Below are positions 1 through 8,618 of a DNA stretch of 64,000 nt, piece after piece. Under the pieces are notes generated by a model. That model was not told where the DNA came from. It made no database searches and was given only the letters and a program-made list of their open reading frames with translations. Both the position numbers and the translations under genes were made by a program. The stretch lies in the NCBI GenBank assembly GCA_029433365.1, contig JAQTHZ010000001.1:1-64000 (forward strand). The letters are read 5' to 3'. This DNA comes from Orbaceae bacterium ESL0721. Lineage in GTDB: Bacteria > Pseudomonadota > Gammaproteobacteria > Enterobacterales > Orbaceae. Position 1 is the first letter of the stretch. Each line of letters starts with the position of its first letter.

Positions 1-134
1 AAAATTATCTATTATCACTTGCAGTCAACTCACCCCATGTTAAAATTGCGCTGATTTTTATCAAGAAAACAGTTATATCAAAAAAACTACAAAATAAAAC
101 CCAATAACAAAAACCAAGGATGAAAAGGGAATAG

Positions 135-1063
135 ATGTTTCACTATCAATTAGTGTCAGCCGATGCGTGGCAGGATGAGAGCGCGCGTTTAGCCGGTTTG
201 GACTATTTTAGTCGCCCAAAACGGATTAAACATTTTTATGATTCAGATTACCGCGATGTTATTAAAAAGTTAGTTGCCGATCCAGAGTCTTGTAAAGATT
301 TTTATCAAGTATTACAACAGGTTGGACTCCCTTACCAAACTTACTACCACAAAATCCCCGATAAAGTTGCACAAGTTTTAGCTACCGCGCTATTTACTGA
401 AAGCGCAATTCTGCTAGAGCTGCCACTACCAAGTTGGATTTACAATAATTCAACATTTAACAGCGCTTACGTTAAGAAAAAGTTTAAAAAATACCCTACT
501 ATCAACCTGATGATAGCTGGATTACGGTTGATTTGGTCAACCATAGACCAGAGCTTATCGCTATTCGAGATGGTGCGAATATCCATAAGCAGCTTTTTAC
601 AATAGAGACTAGCGGAGAGGAGATATTTTTACGCCATTGTGACCCGTTTTCGGCAACTAAAGTGCTGCCAAAGGTGCACCTATTAATTGGTGGTAATCAA
701 GGGGATACCGATTTAACGCTACGGGGCGAAAAGCAGCTAAACGTTAAAAATCTAGCACAGGCGTGGCTTGATAAATTAAGTAACCTACTGCGCTCGGGTA
801 ACTCGCCATTTACAATTGAACAAGATGAAAGATTAGCTAGCATTATCAACTATGGATTTTCACCGCAGCACTTCTCCCCTAGGTATAACTATAATAGTGA
901 GCCGCCATTTCGCCCCGACGAGCAGATAGGTGAGCTCTTTTATCAGATGCTACTACTCTTAAATGAGACTAAATTTATCACAGCTGTAGGTCGAATTGGT
1001 AGTTACGTATTGCTAAGGTTAATTGCGTCCTGTTACGAGAACCGAGAACTCATCAGCACCTAA
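135..1063 (+). pseudogene. Unrecognised protein, about 309 aa, split by a frameshift
   Basis: I do not recognise this protein. Two overlapping reading frames join smoothly if one A is restored in the A6 run at 486-491. The first part (from ATG 135, preceded by an AAAAGGGA ribosome-binding site) runs through about residue 118. The second continues in the -1 frame through the sequence around 'PDDSWITVDL' to a stop at 1061-1063. No signal peptide or membrane segment is visible and the composition is that of a soluble protein. It lies directly upstream of decayed toxin modules, so it could be the N-terminal or accessory part of a polymorphic-toxin or secretion-effector gene, but this is only inferred from position. 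The break could be a sequencing error or real decay. Confidence 0.5.
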
Positions 1064-1500
1064 AATACCTAACAGATGGTCTTGTAAAACTTGGGATTTA
1101 ACAGCAACGCAGTTGAAAATCATTTAAATGAATTTTTCCCCGCCTTAAAAACTCAATATCAAAAAAATGTAATCCATGCAATGGTTTTAGTTTGAAAGTG
1201 ATGCAGGGGATTATGCATGCAAACATCATGGGGGGACCAGAAAGACCTTTACGTAATCTCGCCCAACCATGCAGATAATGGGTGGCGCGGTTAATCTATA
1301 TATTGCGGCAACAATTGGCGCGACAGGTGTTGGTACGCCATTAGCTGCCACAATTGGTTTTGTTGGGATAGATAAGATGTTAAGCTGGTGCGCGGTCGTT
1401 ATTCTCAGAAGATACCACCACAACTTATGGTGCACAATTTTTAGAGTGGGCGGTACTCCCTAAAGGATACGGTGAAATCCCTTGAGGGTTTTTACTATAC
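1064..1500 (+). pseudogene. Decayed pretoxin segment of a polymorphic toxin
   Basis: Short open stretches in changing frames resemble one protein. The clearest is a glycine/alanine-rich hydrophobic piece at about 1269-1380 (containing 'IGATGVGTPLAATIGFVGID'). It is followed in another frame by a piece reading roughly SLFSEDTTTTYGAQFLEW and then PKGYGEI. The same order (hydrophobic Gly/Ala segment, GF(I/V)G-D, then a PKGY-type motif) recurs at about 3180-3530 and in a scrap at 4873-5000. This is therefore a pretoxin region shared between modules. Several frame changes and stops mean it is not translatable as it stands. Its job in an intact toxin would be membrane passage or anchoring ahead of the nuclease tip, inferred from hydrophobicity. 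Confidence 0.55.
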
Positions 1501-1779
1501 ATCAAACAGCAAATATTGTAATGAAAAAATGCAGCCAAAACTTGAAACAGCAACATCACTGAAGAATTTGCAGTTGAAAACATCGGTCGTAAACAGTTTA
1601 GCCAAATAGCAAATATTGTCAAAAATAATGTTAACAGCCAAATTGGGCAAATAGCAACACCGACTGAAATAACAATCCTAATAAAAGAACATCAGCGTAA
1701 ACCAGAGAAATGTGATTAGTTTGAAGAGTATAATGATATTACGTTAGCTTCAAAAGAGCTTAAAAATATAAACAAAACC

Positions 1780-2153
1780 AATATATTCACGAGTACCTAA
1801 TAAATGGATAGAAAATAGGGGTCTTTTTGAAATTTTGGATAATAATAGTTGGAAATATATTAATAAAGATGGAATATCTATCACATATGAATTTAAAAAT
1901 ATAGATGGTAATTATGTTGATATCGGTAGTCGTTATTTACATCCATCAGAAACATCCTGAAATTGAATTATGCGTTTTCTAGGTAATAGAGATAAGGACT
2001 TTAAAAAATTTTTACAAATAGCAGAATTATATAAATGATATCCCTGAGGGATATTCTATACATCATTCACATCCTAATGGAAAAATGCAGTTAGTTGAAA
2101 CAGAAATACATGAAGAATTTACCCATGTTGGCGGTCACAGTTTATATAAATAG
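1780..2153 (+). pseudogene. Remnant of a WHH-type HNH nuclease toxin domain
   Basis: Fragments in three frames combine into one domain. 'VPNKWIENRGLFEILDNNSW' leads into a beta-rich stretch up to about 1955. Then come 'FLGNRDKDFKKFLQIAELY', an IHH-S-HPNGKMQLV motif, and a final H-EEFTHVGGHS. The ending HH...GKMQLV...H...HxGG is the signature of the WHH family of HNH/Endonuclease VII toxins found at the tips of polymorphic toxins (family knowledge). Stops and frame changes near 1958, 2036 and 2050 show that it is decayed, or that the sequence contains errors. The stop codon at 2151-2153 is followed by an AGGAGGAGA ribosome-binding site and a SUKH-type immunity gene, a known partner of this nuclease family. 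Confidence 0.65.
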
Positions 2154-2166
2154 GAGGAGATAGATA

Positions 2167-2650
2167 ATGTTACTCATTTTTAATTTCGATAATTCAAATG
2201 TTGCCGAAAAAATAGAGCTATTTGAACGGGCACTCAGTATAACATTACCTGCCGTATATGCTGATTTTCAAAAAATTAAAAAAATATAATGGTGGATACA
2301 CCCCTAAAACAAGTTTTGATATAAATGGTGAAAGCAGTGATATACGATACTTCTATGGTTTTGAAGAGCAGAAAAAATACTGTGATTTTCTTATTTAATG
2401 AACAGAAATAGTTTCACTTCTGCAATAGAAAATGGTTATCTGCCGATTGCTGAGGATAGCTACGGTAATTATGATTGAAGAAATGGTTGGGCGCACGGGT
2501 ACTAGTGAGTTAAACTATGGGAAGATCTCATTTTGGGATCACGAAATAGATACCTATAACTACTTATGCCCAAACTTTAAAGATTTTATTTCACAAATTG
2601 AGAGTCATGAATATGTGCCACGCTCTATAGAAGAAAGAATTCAGGAATGA
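2167..2650 (+). pseudogene. Broken SUKH (SMI1/KNR4) immunity gene
   Basis: The gene starts at ATG 2167 behind a strong AGGAGG site. The N-terminus has the 'LPAVYADF' motif and then, after a frameshift near 2280, KYNGGYTP. Further on, in other frames, come 'FYGFEEQKKY', 'NGYLPIAEDSYGN' and finally GKISFWDHE. These are the hallmark motifs of the SMI1/KNR4 (SUKH) superfamily of immunity proteins: LPxxYxxF, NGG, PIAxDxxGN and a terminal FWDHE-like motif. At least three frame changes or stops interrupt it (about 2280-2290, 2390-2400 and 2475). It sits directly behind the WHH nuclease remnant, so this pair looks like a former toxin-immunity module that has lost function. Confidence 0.65.
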
Positions 2651-2826
2651 AGGAGAGAAATGGTGATGCGCAGGTTGATGACAGTTTAATAAAATTATGG
2701 CAAGCAGAAATAGATAAATATGCAAATCTAAAACAGGAAAAGTGGAGCTATAATATAGATCTAGATAGTAAATTGCAATCTACTAACTATTTTTGTGATA
2801 TTAATCTTATAAAAAATTCAAATTAA
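2647..2826 (+). CDS. Small hypothetical protein, 59 aa
   Basis: A short intact frame starts at ATG 2647, overlapping the SUKH stop codon (ATGA), and ends at TAA 2824-2826. The protein is hydrophilic, with a central LWQAEIDKYANLKQEKWSY stretch and no recognisable domain. Translational coupling to the immunity gene and its position between two toxin modules suggest either a second small immunity or accessory protein, or a truncated remnant of one. I cannot tell which. Confidence 0.35.
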   Translation: MKERNGDAQVDDSLIKLWQAEIDKYANLKQEKWSYNIDLDSKLQSTNYFCDINLIKNSN

Positions 2827-2836
2827 ATCGATCTTA

Positions 2837-2879
2837 ATTTTTGAGGGTAGCGAGGCTGATTAAGCTACTCCTCAAAAAT
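2837..2879. terminator. Hairpin between toxin modules
   Basis: ATTTTTGAGG at the left pairs with CCTCAAAAAT at the right, with an inner TAGC/GCTA helix and one mismatch zone. T-rich and A-rich arms on both sides make it a plausible bidirectional terminator. It separates the WHH/SUKH remnant from the next toxin module and could equally be a scar of recombination. Confidence 0.4.
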
Positions 2880-4219
2880 ACCGACTCAAAGCCAAAAAAT
2901 TAACCTATCAACATGTTGAGTTAAAACCAGCAGAGGGGTTCTATCTCAAGTTCCATAAAGACCATAAATATGCCATTACATCGATTAGTGAAGGGCATCG
3001 GTTTAGTCTCGGTCGATTTAATCCGCAGGGTCTCGCAGATAAAGTACCCCAAAAGTGGGCACATATTGATGATTGGCAACTTGAGACAAGTGCGGTTGAT
3101 GTCTCTTTTATTGATGAATATTTTAGCCATATCGAGCCACAAAACCTTACTAATGCAGCCGAAGGGGCAGCGGTAGGTCACTCACTACTTGGCGCATCTG
3201 GCGGTCTGATTGGTGGTATAACCGGTTACCTTTATGGCGATACCATCAAATCGACCTACACTAAATATGAAAACCAGATTCTAGGTGGCGCACAAGTAGC
3301 TGGTGGTCTACTAACCTTAGCCGTTGCTGGTACAATTGAAGGGGCATCGCTTGGCACAGGGATGGCTGTTGCGGTTGCTTTAGGGTTTATAGGCAGTGAC
3401 AATATTGCTGCCGGCATGAGCCGCATCTTAACAGATGCAGAGGTGACAACACTTGGGGAGGATGCCATTGCTTGGTCGGGACTTGTGCCAAAAAGGGTAT
3501 ACTTACGGGAAAGTCTATACTTACGGACTGGTTGATTTAGCCCTTGGCAGCAAAACAATGCTCTAAATAAAGTACCATCTGCTGCCCACAATATTGTCTC
3601 AATCAAATATGCGACCCCAGCAGGGCAGAAGCCGTCATTAATACGAGATATCAAAGTCTATATTGAAAAACTCTCAAAAAACAGATTAAGGTATCGGCAT
3701 GTTATAGAACTAAAAGAGCCCACTTTTAACCCATTCGGCTCGGTTGGCGCAGCTAATGGAAGTGGTGCTAGTAAACCTGTTAAAAAACCTAATACTGGCG
3801 AAGAAAATATTATAAATAAAGTTGAAAGTGACGTTGTTGATGCTAATAAAATTGATAGACTAGAAGACTTATCAAATAGTAAAGCTAAGCCATCTATAGG
3901 AGCTGAAAATGCTGTAGACGGTTCTAAGTTAAATGCGCAATTAGTTGGTAAAGAAATTGCAGGTGGACATGCATTTGAAAAGCATGTTTTACAACAAGGT
4001 GAATTCAACTCATTAGATATTAGAACACGTAAACAATTTGCGGCACATATAGAAAATATTGTTAGTAATCCAACATCAGTAAAACAATTTAGTGGAGGAA
4101 GAACTGCATACTGGGATCAGTCAACAGGAACGATTGTTATTAGAAATCCTAAGACTTCTGACGGTGGTACTGCTTTTAGACCTGTAAATGGACGAGATTA
4201 TTTTGATAACTTGAGGTAA
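2864..4219 (+). pseudogene. Polymorphic toxin: pretoxin plus nuclease-like C-terminal tip, 5' truncated
   Basis: One frame is open from 2864 to 3532, hits TGA at 3533, and is open again to TAA 4217-4219. No start codon with a ribosome-binding site is visible, so this is a displaced 3' end. The first part has a beta-rich segment, then a long Gly/Ala hydrophobic pretoxin region (about 3160-3420) and an LVPK motif. Comparison with the scrap at 4873-5084 shows that compensating indels lie at about 3490-3515 and 3567. The last 85 residues carry GGHAFEKHV, RKQFAAHIENIV, GGRTAYWDQSTGTIVIRN and GGTAFRPVNGRDYFDNL. Such a tip resembles small RNase toxins of CDI/Rhs proteins (possibly BECR fold), but I cannot name the family with confidence. 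The adjacent small gene at 4224 would be its immunity protein. Confidence 0.55.
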
Positions 4220-4223
4220 TTAA

Positions 4224-4427
4224 ATGAAAATTATAGATATTATAGATAAACATGCAAATATATCGTTATCATACGAAGAGTTGCTCATGTTAAATGCCAT
4301 TTTTAATGAAGTGTGTAATGGTATAGATGTTTTTGAGTTTGAAACTAGAATTGGTGCAACAAAAGAAGAAGTTTCTTATTTATTAAGACAAATAGGAAAT
4401 ATTCTCGATAAGATGGAAAAAAATTAA
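4224..4427 (+). CDS. Probable immunity protein for the preceding toxin tip, 67 aa
   Basis: This intact frame starts 4 bases after the toxin stop codon. The protein is acidic, small and all-helical in appearance (core: LSYEELLMLNAIFNEVCNGI, then TRIGATKEEVSYLLRQIGNI), with no signal peptide, so it should be cytoplasmic. A small acidic protein encoded immediately behind a toxin C-terminus is the standard immunity arrangement. It is intact while its toxin gene is truncated and probably cannot be expressed as a full effector. It may persist as an orphan immunity gene protecting against neighbours that carry the same tip. This function is inferred from position and size, not from a recognised family. 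Confidence 0.6.
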   Translation: MKIIDIIDKHANISLSYEELLMLNAIFNEVCNGIDVFEFETRIGATKEEVSYLLRQIGNILDKMEKN

Positions 4428-4504
4428 TTTAGATAGATTCCACGAATATTAGATCTGGGATCATTTTATCTATCTTTAACATAGTACCAGCGAGACCATA
4501 AATT

Positions 4505-4827
4505 ATGAAAATTAACAATTTGACAGAAATAAGAAATAAAGTTAATCAAAGTATAATGTATAGTTTAATCGATAGAGCTACAAAAAAATGCGAGGAGTTA
4601 CAGCTGATTTAAATAAAGATAATATACTAACAATAAGAATGATTTTTGATAATAAATTATTAGATGAAGAAGAGGAAGAAATGCAGATTGCAAATACAGA
4701 AGTTGTAGCAGATTTTTTTAATGATTTTAAAGATATTTATCTTGATCTCTTAATTGTATCCGAATCAATTAGTATTTATGAAAAGAAAGGAAATTTAGGC
4801 TGGTTCTATTTGCGTAAGGAATATTAA
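4505..4827 (+). pseudogene. Orphan small immunity-like gene, frameshifted
   Basis: A start at ATG 4505 opens a frame reading MKINNLTEIRNKVNQSIMY and more. It fuses to a second frame (RGVTADLNKDNILTIRMIF, then an acidic EEEEE stretch, ending in LGWFYLRKEY) if one A is added to the A7 run at 4582-4588. The joined product would be about 107 aa, acidic and soluble. A small acidic gene with no adjacent toxin, sitting among toxin modules, is typical of an orphan immunity gene left from a lost module. The A7 run could also allow ribosomal or transcriptional slippage, but I see nothing else supporting that. Confidence 0.45.
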
Positions 4828-4835
4828 ATTAATTG

Positions 4836-4866
4836 AAAAGATCCTAAGCCAAATTTAGGATCTTTT
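4836..4866. terminator. Perfect 12-bp hairpin terminator
   Basis: AAAAGATCCTAA pairs exactly with TTAGGATCTTTT around a 7-base loop, directly behind the orphan immunity frame. The A-run on one side and T-run on the other suit termination in both directions. Confidence 0.7.
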
Positions 4867-4872
4867 CCTCAT

Positions 4873-5084
4873 CGCCCATGCCATCCTTGGTGCTGCTGGC
4901 ATGAGCCGCATCTTAACTGATGAGAAGGTGACAACAGATGATTCCATAGTCAGGACTTGTGCCCAAAGGATATGAAGGCATCACCTACGGACTGGTTGAC
5001 CTAGACAATTAAAACTGAGTTTGTCTTGGCAGCAAAACAATGCTCCTAAGTAAAATACTATCCTCAGCCCACAATATCGTCTTT
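4873..5084 (+). pseudogene. Scrap of a duplicated pretoxin region
   Basis: This stretch repeats, at the DNA level with substitutions and deletions, the segment around 3400-3605. Shared words are GGCATGAGCCGCATCTTAAC, GGACTTGTGCC, TACGGACTGGTTGA, TTGGCAGCAAAACAATGCTC and GCCCACAATAT. Here the PKGYEGITYGLVDL reading is uninterrupted, which shows that the copy at 3490-3570 carries indels. A 20-odd-base foreign piece (5004-5024) identical to part of the transposase remnant at 5088 splits it. It is a leftover of another toxin module's conserved region, whose tip and immunity gene are gone. Confidence 0.65.
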
Positions 5085-5087
5085 TAA

Positions 5088-5262
5088 GACAATTAAAACT
5101 GAGTTTGTGAAAAATACAACTTTTAAAAATACCCAAGAGCTACAACAACGTTTTTCTGCTTATGCATATTGGTACAAACGATTGCACTCGTCATTAGGAT
5201 ATTTGACACCAATGGCATTTTGTAAACAGATACCCTTAATTTTGTTGTATGAAAATGGGTAG
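5088..5262 (+). pseudogene. Transposase C-terminal remnant (DDE integrase core)
   Basis: An open stretch without a start codon reads IKTEFVKNTTFKNTQELQQR, then FSAYAYWYKRLHSSLGYLTP and MAF. This is the C-terminus typical of IS3/IS481-type transposases, where the final region has KTE, Y-W-YN-R-H-SLGY-TP. The catalytic aspartates and both element ends are missing. The first 21 bases of the remnant also occur at 5004-5024. It marks past IS activity in the toxin graveyard. Confidence 0.65.
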
Positions 5263-5560
5263 ATATTCCAGAAAAATAACTAACTCTTTAATAATTACTT
5301 TCAACCCTAAAACATTTCTATCCTTGCTGCTTAAAGTGATCTTTAATTGATATTTTATTTTTAATAAAATCATTGACTTAGTTACATGATATTTATACGA
5401 TACATCTGCTAAATTATTCAGCGCTATTTTTCTGAATAACTCTTTTACTAAAACTATTTTTTTACCACCTAATTAAGACGTTGAAAAATAGTTTTTGTAT
5501 TGTTTAAACAGCGTCAATGCAAAGCAATAAAAATAACTATAATAATCATTGACATACATA
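5263..5560. other. AT-rich spacer ahead of the repeat-controlled gene
   Basis: No gene is visible here. It contains one copy of the 13-bp recurring word (AACCCTAAAACAT, 5303-5315) and AT-rich sequence that probably includes the promoter for the gene starting at 5577 (for example TTGACATACATAATA-like sequence near 5549-5563, too close to the start to be the main promoter). Confidence 0.4.
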
Positions 5561-5576
5561 ATAGAGGAATTATACA

Positions 5577-7224
5577 ATGCACGCACCAACGCACCAACGC
5601 ACCAACGCACCAACGCACCAACGCACCAACGCACCAACGCACCAACGCACCAACGCACCAACGCACCAACGCACCAACGCACCAACGCACCAACGCACCA
5701 ACGCACCAACGCACCAACGCACCAACGCACCAACGCACCAACGCACCAACGCACCAACGCACCAACGCACCAACGCACCACTAATAAATATAGATCGCCA
5801 AAGGGTGTATTACGCCTATTAATCAATAACTCATCTAAAACGATCCTAAAAAGATCTCTTTTTACTTTAATTTTTACCCCTTTCTTAATCTCATTACCAG
5901 CTTACAGTGCACTCACTACTATTGAGACCCAAAATATTATCCACGGCACCGTCCCCTATTTAACTTTTGACAATGGTAAAACTAAAGCGACCGATGCATC
6001 GTCACTCTTAAGCATAAAACTCTCAGATGGTAGAATATTCGCCCCTGAAAATAATCCATCAACTCCTGATAATCCTATTGAACTACCTGATGGCACTCAA
6101 TCACTTGCTGATATCCAGATGTTTATGCCAGTTGGTAAAACATCGATAAGTCTGAATGAGTTAGTTAACGCACCTTATAATTATGGTGTGGATGAGAATG
6201 GGGATCTGATAACTGCAACGGGTAACTTAACATTGGATTTAAGAGATTCACAAGATATAGAGGTTAACCTGAGAGATAAATTAATACCTTGTAGCCCTTC
6301 TGATTATCCCATTAACTATTACTCAATAAATTTGAGTAATAACGAGGGTAAATTAACGACCAAATATGGTTACCCTAATACCACCTCTTTTAATGCAGCA
6401 AATGTGATTTACTACGTTATACCAAAACCCATTGTCTGTTATATTGCTCAACCTAATGGCATTATTGGAGATGATAGTTTTCCACAAATTGATGGACCTG
6501 CTAGCCAGTGGGTCAGACACCGTGGATATTTACCGCAAAATATTGAAGATCCCGCAACGAATTTTCCTACAACAGGAACCCATGGATTGAATTTTAACTT
6601 AATGTTAAGTAATGGGGTAAATTGGCAGAATATAAGTTACGATAAGAGTCCGAGTAGTTCAGGATTAGATATTGTTTTGAACGGAGAATATTCTTATTTT
6701 GGTGGCGTTAATATATTTTTATCGGGTCCCAACGGGGAACTAATTATGGTCATCCTGATCCGATTAATAATAATCCACCAGAAAGCGCTGTCCCAACCAC
6801 TTTTACTATCTATTCAGATAAAGCAAAGACCAATAAGATATACAGTTTTACGATTAGTAAATGGTTTATTTCAAAAATTGATAATAATTATGAAACCTAT
6901 GATGCTAATTACTGTAATAACCATTACGGCAATCGTTATCGAATACCAATTGTGAGCGAATTAACTAATGCTAATGGAGATGATTGGCATGGCGGACTAG
7001 CTGGTCAACCTAACAATTACCAACGGCGTATTGGTGGTGGACTCTATACAGAGTGGGGTTATATAGACACGGAATTCTATTCTCATGTTAGTTTTCATGG
7101 TACGGTATGGGCTACTAATCCGCAAGGAACTAAGCACTATAATGTCGCCCCTTGGGGAGGTGAAATCAATTCTCACAGTAATGAAAGTGAAACAATTCTA
7201 GAATTTATTTGCGTCACCCCATAA
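5577..7224 (+). pseudogene. Phase-variable surface/adhesin-like protein, currently out of frame
   Basis: ATG 5577 has a well-placed AGAGGAA site (5563-5569), but its frame leaves the repeat array into a stop at about 5820. The downstream frame starts with a typical signal peptide (SLFTLIFTPFLISLPAYSA) and then about 480 residues of extracellular type. It can be reached from ATG 5577 only after loss of one or gain of two 8-bp units, or from a weak TTG at 5549. A second break near 6724-6737 needs a -1 shift to enter the last part. That part reads NYGHPDP, then CNNHYGNRYRIPIVSELTNA, then GGLYTEWG and a final C-V-T-P. The YRIPTVSEL...LYTEWG pattern resembles the lectin-like C-terminal domain of intimin/DUF823-type adhesins. 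That assignment is tentative. Confidence 0.6.
5580..5779 (+). repeat. 8-bp tandem repeat (AACGCACC), about 25 copies
   Basis: The unit AACGCACC is repeated 24 times without a mismatch (5588-5779), preceded by one imperfect copy. The unit length is not a multiple of 3, so each gain or loss changes the reading frame of the gene that starts at ATG 5577, just before the array. In all three forward frames the array is open and encodes a THQRTNAP-type octapeptide repeat. Perfect identity of so many copies implies recent slippage. Long open frames on the minus strand here (VRWCVGAL repeats) are only shadows of the repeat. Confidence 0.95.
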
Positions 7225-7332
7225 TAATTAATTTGATCCAAACAGATCACCAATAAAAGTGCATTTTTATTTGTGATTCTTAAAAACAGCCTCTACAATA
7301 TCCTTTTTTTTGGGAATAAGTAGGTTAGGCAT

Positions 7333-8433
7333 ATGGCAATTGCAACCATTGAGGTAGATCGTAACGCTATATTGCATAATGTTAACTATTTAAAGCAACT
7401 CGCGCCAAGTAGTGAACTTATTGCAATTATTAAAGCGAACGCCTATGCACATGGTAAATTGGGTGTGGCAAAGCTATTGGCAGATAAAGTGGATGGATTT
7501 GGTTTGGCGCGTTTATCTTCTGAAGCCGTTGAAATCCGTAATGCCAATATCTCAACGCCGCTCATCTTGTTAGAGGGCTTTTTTCTACATGATGACCTTA
7601 ACCTACTGATTGATTATAATATTCAGACCGCCATTCACTGCGATGAACAGATCGACCGTTTACAGTCTGAAGCGGGTCAAAATCTGTTAACCGTCTGGTT
7701 TCAGTTAGATACGGGCATGCATCGGTTAGGTTTTCGACCGGAAGAGGCTATCGAAAAATTTACCGCTCTAGCCAACTGCAAAGTTGTACGTAAGCCGATC
7801 AATATAATTAGCCACTTTAGTTCAGCAGATGATCTTACCTCGTCACAAACCACAAAACAGCTTGCCCAGCTAACCCACTTTTTAGATTCCATTGCGGATA
7901 AAACCCTTATTGGCAAATGTTCTATCGCGGCAACAGGGGGGCTATTAGCTTGGGAGCAGTCACATAAAAATGTCATTAGACCAGGCATTGCACTTTATGG
8001 TGTCTCACCATTTGATTACCCAATACCCGAACTAAAACCAGCGATGACCTTTAAATCAGAACTGATTGTGATAAGGCAACATAAAGCGGGTGAAGCGGTC
8101 GGGTATGGTCAGATCTGGACGAGTCCAAAAGATACTAAGCTTGGAGTAGTTGCAATGGGATATGGTGATGGTTATCCGCGCAATATCCCAGAAAATACCC
8201 CAGTATTAATTAACGGTCGACGCGTGCCTATTGTTGGGCGGGTCTCAATGGATATGATAGTGGTTGATTTAGGTGCAAATTGCCAAGATAGAGCGGGGGA
8301 TGAAGTGATTTTTTGGGGTAAAGGACTCCCTGTTGAAGAGATTGCAAAACATACAGGTATTAGTAGTTATGAACTTTTAACCCGCCTCACATCGCGTGCA
8401 CAAATTCACTATATTAATGATGATATAAATTAA
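7333..8433 (+). CDS. alr: Alanine racemase
   Basis: This PLP enzyme interconverts L- and D-alanine, supplying D-Ala for peptidoglycan in the cytoplasm. At 366 aa it has normal length. The PLP-lysine motif IAIIKANAYAHG lies near residue 33, the second catalytic tyrosine motif AVGYGQIW near residue 255, and GRVSMDMIVVDL near 300. The N-terminal TIM barrel and C-terminal beta domain are both complete. It is transcribed alone, after the adhesin-like gene and before mltG, with AT-rich spacers on both sides. Confidence 0.97.
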   Translation: MAIATIEVDRNAILHNVNYLKQLAPSSELIAIIKANAYAHGKLGVAKLLADKVDGFGLARLSSEAVEIRNANISTPLILLEGFFLHDDLNLLIDYNIQTAIHCDEQIDRLQSEAGQNLLTVWFQLDTGMHRLGFRPEEAIEKFTALANCKVVRKPINIISHFSSADDLTSSQTTKQLAQLTHFLDSIADKTLIGKCSIAATGGLLAWEQSHKNVIRPGIALYGVSPFDYPIPELKPAMTFKSELIVIRQHKAGEAVGYGQIWTSPKDTKLGVVAMGYGDGYPRNIPENTPVLINGRRVPIVGRVSMDMIVVDLGANCQDRAGDEVIFWGKGLPVEEIAKHTGISSYELLTRLTSRAQIHYINDDIN

Positions 8434-8618
8434 TGATTTTATAAATAATGACAATATTAAGTATCTGTTAATTGGTAGATCGATTAATTAATAGATCTAT
8501 GAATTAACAGATACATAGAATAACAGATACATAGAATAATAGATAAATTGATTAATAGTTATATTGGTCAATAGAGAGTAAGTAATAGACGTTTAATTAC
8601 ATTGATGGTTAATTACCC
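8434..8618. repeat. Spacer with short imperfect tandem repeats
   Basis: Between alr and mltG there are about three imperfect copies of a 16-17-bp unit like AACAGATACATAGAAT, plus ATTAATAG-type words. No gene is visible. It resembles other AT-rich slippage repeats found between genes in this window. Confidence 0.6.

Noticed and set aside
3088-3097. AAGTGCGGT, the Haemophilus-type uptake word
   Set aside because: I noticed only one copy in 64 kb, which is what chance would give.
5580-5779. CRISPR array
   Set aside because: The repeats are 8 bp and directly adjacent with no spacers; no cas genes are present.
5473-5826. Long minus-strand frames rich in VRWCVGAL repeats
   Set aside because: They are only the reverse reading of the 8-bp repeat array; an 8-bp unit without stops is open in all frames.
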